A stretch of DNA of 6,907 nucleotides from Alphaproteobacteria bacterium (GTDB lineage: Bacteria; Pseudomonadota; Alphaproteobacteria; Micavibrionales; SZUA-601), in NCBI GenBank assembly GCA_028290805.1, contig JAQGJA010000072.1:1-6907 (forward strand). The letters run 5' to 3'. The notes under the pieces were generated by a model. It was not told where the DNA came from. It ran no database searches and was given only the letters and a program-made list of their open reading frames with translations. Positions 1 to 5,181 of the stretch are shown one piece after another. Every line of letters begins with the position of its first letter. Within the stretch, counting starts at the first letter, position 1. A program made the translations under genes and the position numbers.

Positions 1-1
1 C

Positions 2-88
2 ATGACACAAAAATATTTTTCCGAATGTAACGAAACGCTTCAGGAATATTGCCAACAATGCATCATTCACCGCAACATGCTTCAATAA
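2..88 (+). other. short open frame ending just before sucD; possible tail of an upstream gene or a tiny ORF
   Basis: A frame beginning with ATG at 2 stays open for 28 codons and stops at TAA 86-88, 15 nt before the sucD start. Because it reaches the window edge it could equally be the C-terminus of a longer upstream gene. The residues (Cys-rich, with the end IIHRNMLQ) do not resemble the usual alanine-rich C-terminus of SucC, the expected partner upstream of sucD. The stretch is more A/T-rich than sucD, so it may simply be a non-coding leader. I do not recognise it, and coding status is unproven. Confidence 0.2.
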
Positions 89-103
89 GAACAGGAAAAA
101 CAA

Positions 104-988
104 ATGGCCGTACTCGTCGACAAAAACACCAAAGTGATCTGCCAGGGCTTTACCGGCGCGCAGGGGACCTTCCACAGCGAACAGGCTGTGGCCTATGGCA
201 CCAAGATGGTCGGCGGCGTCACGCCGGGCAAAGGCGGCCAGATCCATTTGAACCTGCCCGTCTTCAACACGGTCGAGCATGCCGTGCGCGAAACCGGCGC
301 CAATGCCAGCGTCATTTACGTGCCGCCTCCATTTGCCGCCGATTCCATCCTGGAAGCGATCGATGCCAAAATCCCGCTTATCGTCTGCATCACCGAAGGC
401 ATCCCGGTACTGGACATGGTCCGGGTCAAGCGCGCATTGGCCAATTCCAATTCCCGCCTGATCGGGCCAAACTGCCCAGGCATCATCACCCCCGGCGAAT
501 GCAAGATCGGCATCATGCCCGGCTCCATTCACCAGCGCGGCAAGATCGGCATCGTTTCCCGTTCCGGCACATTGACCTATGAAGCGGTCGCCCAGACAAC
601 GGCGGCCAATTTGGGCCAGTCCACCTGTATCGGCATCGGCGGCGACCCGGTCAACGGCACCAATTTCATCGACGCCATCGACCTTTTCCTGGACGACCCG
701 GAAACGGAAGCCATCCTGATGATCGGCGAAATCGGCGGTTCGGCCGAAGAAGAAGCAGCCGCCTTCTACATGGCCGACAAGCGCAAGAAAAAACCCATAG
801 GCGGCTTTATCGCCGGCATCACCGCCCCGCCCGGCAAACGCATGGGCCACGCCGGTGCGATCATCAGTGGCGGCAAAGGCGACGCCCCCAGCAAAATCGC
901 TGCCATGGAAGCGGCAGGATTCGTCGTCTCGCGCACCCCGGCAGGATTGGCCGATGCCATTATCGAAGCGATGAATCGCGGGGTTTAG
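104..988 (+). CDS. sucD: succinyl-CoA synthetase (ADP/GDP-forming) subunit alpha
   Basis: This is the 294-residue alpha subunit of succinyl-CoA ligase, which with the beta subunit (SucC) interconverts succinyl-CoA and succinate in the TCA cycle while forming ATP or GTP, in the cytoplasm. The N-terminal CoA-binding Rossmann domain shows the GFTGAQGTFH glycine-rich loop (about residues 16-25). The middle carries GPNCPGIITPGECKIG and SRSGTLTYEAV, both highly conserved in the family. The ligase domain holds GEIGGSAEEEAA and the phosphohistidine motif GHAGAI with His249, equivalent to E. coli alpha-His246. Length is normal (E. coli 289). The start at 104 is supported by AGGA at 93-96, seven bases upstream, and by the typical N-terminus MAVLVDKNTKVICQG. 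No sucC-like sequence is visible in the 100 bases upstream. An intrinsic terminator follows, so sucD ends its transcription unit and is not followed by sucA, unlike many alphaproteobacteria. Confidence 0.97.
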   Translation: MAVLVDKNTKVICQGFTGAQGTFHSEQAVAYGTKMVGGVTPGKGGQIHLNLPVFNTVEHAVRETGANASVIYVPPPFAADSILEAIDAKIPLIVCITEGIPVLDMVRVKRALANSNSRLIGPNCPGIITPGECKIGIMPGSIHQRGKIGIVSRSGTLTYEAVAQTTAANLGQSTCIGIGGDPVNGTNFIDAIDLFLDDPETEAILMIGEIGGSAEEEAAAFYMADKRKKKPIGGFIAGITAPPGKRMGHAGAIISGGKGDAPSKIAAMEAAGFVVSRTPAGLADAIIEAMNRGV

Positions 989-1015
989 TCCTTTACTTTA
1001 TTATCATAATACTAT

Positions 1016-1048
1016 AAGGTGCCTGAGAAATCCGGCACCTTTTCTTTT
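1016..1048 (+). terminator. rho-independent terminator of sucD
   Basis: A perfect 8-bp inverted repeat, AAGGTGCC (1016-1023) and GGCACCTT (1034-1041), encloses a 10-nt loop and runs into a T-rich tract interrupted by one C (1040-1048). It begins 27 nt after the sucD stop. The opposite side of the stem lacks a comparable T-run on the minus strand, so it appears to act only in the plus direction. It separates sucD from the gene at 1057. Confidence 0.85.
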
Positions 1049-1056
1049 GGACTATC

Positions 1057-2298
1057 ATGCAACAAACGCAAAACCCCGTCACCCTTGTAATGCTGCTTTC
1101 GATGTCGAAATTGCAGCTGGGGGAAGCGCCCAAGGGCGGTTTTGTAAAACGCCGCCAGACGCCGGAGGAGGCGCATGCACAAATTCATGAAGCAGCGGCG
1201 CATGTGAAGAGCACGGGCCGCGAGCTGGGCCAAATCGTCCTGCTCTATACGGACACGCTGTATCTGAACAGCGAAAAGCCCGGTATCGAACTGATCCAGA
1301 AATACCAGGATGCAACCTTGCGCCACCGCCGCAAAATTACTGCGCTATTTGCCGATGACAGCGAAAAACTGCCCGTGACCGACATGCTGTGGAGCGAATT
1401 GGTGCAAAGCCAAAAGGAATACCAGCAGCCGCGCGCCCGTGCCCAACAGCTTTACCAGACCCATCCCGGCTTTCGCCTGGCCGTACAGAATGACAATCCG
1501 CGCCGCAAAGGCGTGACCGATCCGCTGGTTGCCGAAGGGAAAAACAAGTTTGCCAAAGGCACACCGCCAACACCGGATGATATGTTCGTGATCGAAGAGG
1601 CCGGATTGTTCCACGGCCTTGCACGCGGCTATCTTGCCTCGGAAAAAGTCGCGGATGAAAATGATCTTATCATCGCCTATCCGGGGCATTTGATGCAAAG
1701 CCTTGCCACAATCGAGGAAACGCCGCTTCGCATTTATAACGGCCACCCGCAGCGCTCGAAAGAATTGCCGCGCCAGGCATCGTGGCTGGACCTGTCCGAT
1801 CCCGAGCAGCCTGAAGAAAGTCTTTTTTACGACTATCAGCCGTCTGCCGGTGCAGCGCCAAAAAACATGCCTCCAACGCGGAAACCCCTTTCGCCTTTCC
1901 TGCGCCTTGCTGGAAAAGCCGCGGCTGTGCTTTTGCCGCCCTTGGTCCTTGCGGCGACCTGGCTGGCTCCTATGCCAGAAAAACCGCTGAAAAATAAAAT
2001 CATCGAAAGCGAGGATGAAATGCTGGTGACCTGGTATACCAATCCCAAGCAAACCGTCACGCTTCGCTTTGAAAAAGATCTGTGGAAAAACCACCAGAAG
2101 GGCGATGACGGCTATTGGAGCGCCAGTGCAGTCAGTGACAATAACAGCCCCATCATGCGACCGTTAAAATTCCGTGATGATGTGGGTTATATCTATACCG
2201 CGCGTGAAATCCTTTCGCATGAAACACCTGAGAATACGGAGCATCTTATTTATTCGAATGACCCTATTGCAAAGCAGCCGCAGTTAAAACTGCCTTAG
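1057..2298 (+). CDS. one-pass membrane protein, uncharacterised; N-terminal region tentatively similar to XYP-type cyclodipeptide synthases
   Basis: A 413-residue protein. Residues about 1-270 are soluble, about 285-304 form one hydrophobic segment (LLPPLVLAATWLAP core) preceded by basic residues, predicting N-in topology, and about 105 polar residues follow, probably periplasmic. The soluble part has features in the order seen in tRNA-dependent cyclodipeptide synthases, which use aminoacyl-tRNAs to make cyclic dipeptides: an early strand ending in Ser15/Ser17 (candidate nucleophile), a second strand IVLLYTDTL (60-68) with an Asp, a DxLW segment (109-112) followed by QLYQTHPGFRLAVQND (131-146), FVIEEAGLF (177-185) matching the Y-x3-E catalytic pair as Phe177/Glu181, and Tyr208-Pro209, the pair that names the XYP subfamily. 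This is recalled from family knowledge, not a search. The Tyr-to-Phe change at 177 and the membrane tail are unusual, so the protein may be a divergent or repurposed member. Start 1057 has only a weak GGA (1049-1051); ATGs at 1090 and 1102 are possible but would remove the first strand. It lies directly after the sucD terminator, and no convincing promoter was identified. Confidence 0.65.
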   Translation: MQQTQNPVTLVMLLSMSKLQLGEAPKGGFVKRRQTPEEAHAQIHEAAAHVKSTGRELGQIVLLYTDTLYLNSEKPGIELIQKYQDATLRHRRKITALFADDSEKLPVTDMLWSELVQSQKEYQQPRARAQQLYQTHPGFRLAVQNDNPRRKGVTDPLVAEGKNKFAKGTPPTPDDMFVIEEAGLFHGLARGYLASEKVADENDLIIAYPGHLMQSLATIEETPLRIYNGHPQRSKELPRQASWLDLSDPEQPEESLFYDYQPSAGAAPKNMPPTRKPLSPFLRLAGKAAAVLLPPLVLAATWLAPMPEKPLKNKIIESEDEMLVTWYTNPKQTVTLRFEKDLWKNHQKGDDGYWSASAVSDNNSPIMRPLKFRDDVGYIYTAREILSHETPENTEHLIYSNDPIAKQPQLKLP

Positions 2299-2316
2299 GA
2301 TATCCCGGAATTTTCC

Positions 2317-2345
2317 TTGCGCCCCGAAGTATGTAAAGCTATACT
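2317..2345 (+). promoter_or_regulatory. sigma70-like promoter for the gene at 2376
   Basis: TTGCGC (2317-2322) and TATACT (2340-2345) are separated by exactly 17 bp, close to the TTGACA/TATAAT consensus. It lies in the 77-nt gap after the stop at 2298 and would start transcription near 2352, giving a leader of about 24 nt that includes the strong ribosome binding site. No operator-like repeat is seen around it. Confidence 0.5.
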
Positions 2346-2365
2346 ACGCCCTGTTACTTACAGAC

Positions 2366-2370
2366 GGAGG
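2366..2370 (+). promoter_or_regulatory. strong ribosome binding site that decides a TTG start
   Basis: GGAGG is followed five bases later by TTG at 2376. No in-frame ATG sits near this site, so the Shine-Dalgarno position argues for TTG as the initiation codon. Confidence 0.65.
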
Positions 2371-2375
2371 CGGCA

Positions 2376-3032
2376 TTGAACGAGGACGGGATATTGTATT
2401 GCGAAGCGCTGGGCAATCTGAATAGCTTTAAAAACTATCCCCTTGAGGGCAACAGCCCGCGCGGGCATCATGGCCGGTTTAGCGCGGAAATGTGCAAGGC
2501 TGGGGTGAATGCCTGGGAGACTTACCGCTCCGAACTGGCTTTGGAGATGCAGGAAACCTGGCCCGATACTTCCCCCGAAAATGAAGCTGTAAAAGCCTTT
2601 TTCCAGTTTCAGTATAATGAAGCGGCCTTTATCCCGGAAGAAGACGGGAATGTCACCTTGATCTTTCCCTTGTATAACAAGCGAGGTGAATTTTACCGCT
2701 GCAGCCTGCCCGCCTTTATCATCCAGGAACAGCTTTGCGGCGCGCTTGAAGAAAGCGGAAAAATGCTGGAGCTTTATGAACGCAAAGGCACTAAAGACAT
2801 ACTGGTCGATGGCCTGACGCGTGAAATGCTGGAAGCAATCCATAACGAAAACATCGCCAATTGCGAGAAGGCGATGGAAATGCTGGACCTGGAATTTGAC
2901 TTTTATGACGACGAACAGGCGGAAGAAATCAACCTGAAAGCCGAAAGCGGCGATATCTGCGCCCCCGGCGGCGGCAATGATACCGATAACGACACGCGGT
3001 TTTTCCAGCTTAAGGTCTTCAGCCTGAGTTAA
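2376..3032 (+). CDS. acidic soluble protein of unknown function
   Basis: A 218-residue protein with no signal peptide or membrane segment and many Asp/Glu residues, so probably cytoplasmic. I do not recognise the family. Visible features are an N-terminal stretch with NSPRGHHGRF (about residues 26-35), a central predicted strand-rich part (GNVTLIFPLYNKRGEFYRC), a helical Glu-rich part (REMLEAIHNENIANCEKAMEML) and a low-complexity Gly/Asp/Asn tail (GGGNDTDND) before the end. The start is TTG, chosen because GGAGG lies five bases upstream and a good promoter lies just before that. The gene is 77 nt downstream of the membrane protein gene at 1057 in the same direction but appears separately promoted. 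It faces the minus-strand gene ending at 3054, with 21 nt between the stops. A real gene is likely given its length, ribosome binding site and normal base composition; function is open. Confidence 0.7.
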   Translation: MNEDGILYCEALGNLNSFKNYPLEGNSPRGHHGRFSAEMCKAGVNAWETYRSELALEMQETWPDTSPENEAVKAFFQFQYNEAAFIPEEDGNVTLIFPLYNKRGEFYRCSLPAFIIQEQLCGALEESGKMLELYERKGTKDILVDGLTREMLEAIHNENIANCEKAMEMLDLEFDFYDDEQAEEINLKAESGDICAPGGGNDTDNDTRFFQLKVFSLS

Positions 3033-3053
3033 GTCATGTAACGCGGCATTGCA

Positions 3054-3530
3054 TCATGGCTGCAGGCCCTGGCCTGTCTTTTGCGCCTGACGGTGTTCCC
3101 AGCGGCGCGGCGTGTTGGGATATTTATATAAACCGCCCTCATAATGCGCCTGGCCCCGGGTAAGGTCGTAGATCTGCAGATCCAGCGCCCGGGAGATGTC
3201 ATTAGCCTCGGGGTTTTTGCAGAATTTGTTCACCTTCAGACCATATTCCAGCCTTTTTACGCCGCAATAAAGCGCGCTCAGCCCCGCCCCGGCCAGGCCC
3301 AGCATCGCAATATCATTTAGAATAGGGATATGCAACATATCATAGCCCATTTTAGGCAAGGCATATACAAGGGCGGATAAACCGAAAACTGAACTGCCGC
3401 CGCGAAAAGAAGCGTGGTAATGATGCTGGGCCTCTGCATCGATTTTTTCCGCCTTTTCCCTTTCAACGCCCAGTTGGAGGATGGTGTCGTTCAAAGCATC
3501 GATTTCGGAAGAATGTCTGGGTTCGGTCAT
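3054..3530 (-). CDS. small membrane protein with a predicted two-helix hairpin, unknown function
   Basis: A 158-residue protein read from 3530 to 3054. Residues about 8-36 are charged and could form a helix or short coiled coil (LGVEREKAEKIDAEAQ). Two hydrophobic segments follow, about 47-58 extended by 61-68, and about 70-91 (IAMLGLAGAGLSALYCGV), suggesting a membrane hairpin. The C-terminal 65 residues are polar and basic (TPRRWEHRQ near the end). I do not recognise the family. It is convergent with the gene ending at 3032 and divergent from coxB, with 130 bp between its start and the coxB start. A perfect TTGACA (minus strand, 3565-3560) lies about 30 nt upstream of its start, but no matching -10 box is clear, and the ribosome binding site is weak. 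Coding status is likely but not certain. Confidence 0.6.
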   Translation of the reverse strand: MTEPRHSSEIDALNDTILQLGVEREKAEKIDAEAQHHYHASFRGGSSVFGLSALVYALPKMGYDMLHIPILNDIAMLGLAGAGLSALYCGVKRLEYGLKVNKFCKNPEANDISRALDLQIYDLTRGQAHYEGGLYKYPNTPRRWEHRQAQKTGQGLQP

Positions 3531-3660
3531 ACCCTATGAAAAGGTTCCCCTGCCCCCTTTGTCAAGCGGTTTGACCAGGAGCGATAAAGGTCATTTTCTT
3601 TTAACCAAAAGAGCGCTAGATTTGCGCCAAACCCCTTCTATCTTGCATCACTCTTCCTGG

Positions 3661-4632
3661 ATGAACATGCCGATGTCCCGTTTCCTGACTTTCCTTGCCG
3701 GAGTTTTCCCAGCGCTGCTGCTGTTGCCGCATCACGCCCTGGCCCAGCTGCATACCGAAGATATCTGGGCCACCTGGCTGCCCGAGCCGGTCTCGCCGAC
3801 GAAATTGCGCATCCACGCCTTTAACGATTACGTGAACGGCATGGTTTTCGCCATCGTCGTGGTCGTGGCAATTTTGCTGGTCTATACACTGGTCCGCTTT
3901 CGCCGCAACAAAAACCCGACCCCCAGCCGCACCACCCATAATGTGCGCCTGGAAATCATCTGGACGCTGATTCCCTGCCTTATCGTCCTGGCCATCGTGA
4001 TCCCGTCCTTGCGCCTGCTCTATTTCACGGACCGCACTACCAAGCCGGATCTGACCCTCAAAGTCACCGGATACCAGTGGTATTGGGGCTATGCCTATCC
4101 CGACCAGGGCATTGAAGAGTTTTCGCTGAACCTGATCCCGAACGAGGAAAGCGACGCGAAAAAGGAATTCGCCGCCTTGCGCGACCTGCCGGCCTATCAG
4201 CGTTTGCTTTCCACCTATGATTTGGCCAGCGGCAAGCCGGCTTTTGTCGTGTTGCCGGTCAAAAAGAACATCCGCGTGCTGACCACCGGCAATGATGTGA
4301 TCCATTCCTGGGCTATGCCCGCTTTCGGTGTTAAAAAGGACGCGGTGCCCGGCCGTTTGAACGAAACCTGGTTCCGCGTGGACCGCCCCGGGATTTATTA
4401 CGGGCAATGCTCGGAAATCTGCGGCATCAACCATGCCTATATGCCGATCGAAATCCGCGTCGTCCCTGATGACCAGTTCGCCCGCTGGACCGAGCTGATG
4501 AAAACCGACCAGCCCGCCGCCATGGATTACATCCAGACCCAGACAATCCAGTTCGCCCACCGCAAAATCGAAGACCGCCATTTGACCCTGCCCGGCATGT
4601 GGCAGGAGTTGAAACAGGCTGTGCAGAAGTAA
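3661..4632 (+). CDS. coxB: cytochrome c oxidase subunit II, CuA-binding
   Basis: Subunit II (CtaC) of the aa3-type oxidase, which takes electrons from cytochrome c through its CuA centre and passes them to subunit I. From ATG 3661 the protein has 323 residues: signal peptide 1-28 with a likely cut after ALA28, membrane helices at about 57-79 and 98-121, the aromatic electron-entry motif GYQWYWGY (137-144), then the periplasmic cupredoxin domain. All CuA ligands are present: His215 (VIHSW), Cys250, Glu252, Cys254, His258 and Met261 (QCSEICGINHAYM). About 45 residues follow the CuA domain. The frame is open back to 3481, but those 60 codons overlap the divergent gene and would bury the signal peptide, so they are excluded. 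ATG 3667 is also possible, with GGA five bases upstream. In the upstream gap a TTGACC at 3571 lacks a good -10, so the promoter is unresolved. coxA follows, separated by an inserted cassette that begins one base after the stop. Confidence 0.96.
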   Translation: MNMPMSRFLTFLAGVFPALLLLPHHALAQLHTEDIWATWLPEPVSPTKLRIHAFNDYVNGMVFAIVVVVAILLVYTLVRFRRNKNPTPSRTTHNVRLEIIWTLIPCLIVLAIVIPSLRLLYFTDRTTKPDLTLKVTGYQWYWGYAYPDQGIEEFSLNLIPNEESDAKKEFAALRDLPAYQRLLSTYDLASGKPAFVVLPVKKNIRVLTTGNDVIHSWAMPAFGVKKDAVPGRLNETWFRVDRPGIYYGQCSEICGINHAYMPIEIRVVPDDQFARWTELMKTDQPAAMDYIQTQTIQFAHRKIEDRHLTLPGMWQELKQAVQK

Positions 4633-4633
4633 A

Positions 4634-4673
4634 TTTAACCACGGAGGCACAGAGGGCACAGAGCTTCACAGAG
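4634..4673 (+). repeat. left inverted repeat of the cassette
   Basis: This arm starts TTTAACCAC and continues as about four degenerate 9-nt units of the form CAC(A/G)GAGG(N). It matches the reverse complement of the right arm at 33 of 40 positions, with the outer 26 positions holding only three differences. It starts one base after the coxB stop codon and ends ten bases before the cassette gene's start. Read in the cassette gene's frame it gives LTTEAQRAQS. Confidence 0.85.
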
Positions 4674-4682
4674 AAAAATGAG

Positions 4683-5102
4683 ATGATCATCGAATTGGAC
4701 AAACATCGCGATACGTTAACGGAAAAAATCATCGGCTGCGCCATAGAAGTCCATCGGCATTTCGGTCCTGGTTTGCTTGAACGGATTTACGAAGAATGCC
4801 TGGCTGGGGAATTACGCGATTCCGGTCTTGCTGTCGAAACACAAAAACCGATGCCTGTATGTTATAAAGGCAAACATTTTGAAAATGCTTACCGGGTTGA
4901 TTTAATTGTAGAGCAGAGAATTGTCATCGAAGTAAAAGCCGTTGACCGTCTCTTGCCCCTTCATGAAGCGCAATTATTAAGCTATATGAAACTCGGACAG
5001 ATTGACCGGGGCCTTTTATTGAATTTTCATGCTCCGCGCCTTGTGGACGGAATAAAGCGGATGACGCTTGAGAAATTACCCCGTTTAGAGGACAATACAT
5101 GA
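4683..5102 (+). CDS. GxxExxY family protein, PD-(D/E)xK nuclease-like
   Basis: A 139-residue protein of the GxxExxY family (PDDEXK_3-like). The naming motif is GLLERIY (Gly30, Glu33, Tyr36) within HFGPGLLERIYEECL. The predicted nuclease core follows: Asp73 in YRVDLIV, then Glu83 and Lys85 in IVIEVKAV, and a QLLSYMK helix motif (Gln97, Tyr101). All residues expected for a metal-dependent PD-(D/E)xK fold are present, so it may be catalytically competent, but the family's biological role is not established to my knowledge. The start at 4683 is favoured because family members usually begin a few residues before the LTEKIIGCAIEVH region. The frame extends back to an ATG at 4599 inside coxB, through the repeat. 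An ATG at 4678 in another frame gives only Met-Arg-stop, overlapping the chosen start. The ribosome binding site is weak. The gene sits inside an inverted-repeat cassette between coxB and coxA and is more A/T-rich than both. Confidence 0.9.
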   Translation: MIIELDKHRDTLTEKIIGCAIEVHRHFGPGLLERIYEECLAGELRDSGLAVETQKPMPVCYKGKHFENAYRVDLIVEQRIVIEVKAVDRLLPLHEAQLLSYMKLGQIDRGLLLNFHAPRLVDGIKRMTLEKLPRLEDNT

Positions 5103-5109
5103 AAATAAC

Positions 5110-5149
5110 CTCTGCGCACCTCCGTGTCCTCTGTGTCTCTGTGGTTAAA
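5110..5149 (-). repeat. right inverted repeat of the cassette
   Basis: This is the reverse-complement partner of 4634-4673, ending GTGGTTAAA on the plus strand. It has the same 9-nt periodicity. It starts seven bases after the cassette gene's stop. It is not followed by a T-run, and its partner is more than 400 nt away, so it does not look like an intrinsic terminator. Confidence 0.85.
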
Positions 5150-5181
5150 CTTTCTGCTTTAAAGCAAACTAAGGATCAAAA

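Larger units (their letters stand above)
4634..5149 (+). mobile_element. GxxExxY cassette: nuclease-like gene bounded by 40-nt inverted repeats
   Basis: A 516-bp unit lies between coxB and coxA. Its ends are inverted repeats (4634-4673 and 5110-5149), and a single gene of the GxxExxY family fills the interior. The interior is visibly more A/T-rich than the flanking cox genes. Removing the unit brings the coxB stop and coxA start to 33 nt apart, which fits an operon junction. No transposase or recombinase is encoded, so movement would need a factor from elsewhere or another mechanism. Both ends contain TTAA (4635-4638 and 5145-5148), which could hide a palindromic target duplication. From memory, GxxExxY genes in unrelated bacteria are often preceded by similar repeat sequence, whose translation gives TTEAQR-like peptides. 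Calling it mobile is inference from these features. Confidence 0.6.

Noticed and set aside
49..582. Long plus-strand frame overlapping the first half of sucD
   Set aside because: It is an out-of-frame shadow of sucD with Arg/His/Gln-rich, low-quality composition and no ribosome binding site; sucD is unmistakable in the other frame.
1345..2094. 249-codon minus-strand frame opposite the gene at 1057
   Set aside because: The plus-strand frame is longer, fills the space after the terminator and shows coherent domain layout; the antisense frame has no ribosome binding site or recognisable motif.
3033..3053. Possible bidirectional terminator between the convergent genes
   Set aside because: No GC-rich hairpin followed by a T-run is visible in the 21-nt gap or immediately around it.
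3171..3182. Perfect 12-bp palindrome GATCTGCAGATC
   Set aside because: It lies inside the coding region of the minus-strand gene with no nearby partner or promoter; it is likely chance.
3481..3660. 60-codon N-terminal extension of coxB
   Set aside because: It overlaps the divergent minus-strand gene start, and the signal peptide that should be N-terminal begins only after 3661.
3531..3660. Promoter boxes in the divergent gap (TTGACA on minus at 3565-3560, TTGACC on plus at 3571-3576)
   Set aside because: Neither -35-like hexamer has a convincing -10 at 16-18 bp, so I did not call a promoter.
3616..4659. 347-codon minus-strand frame opposite coxB
   Set aside because: It is an antisense shadow of a highly conserved gene, with His/Gln/Gly-rich residues and no recognisable domain.
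4634..4673. 9-nt repeated units resembling a short CRISPR or tandem repeat array
   Set aside because: Units are degenerate and contiguous with no spacers, and they are mirrored at the other end of the cassette, so they are inverted-repeat arms.
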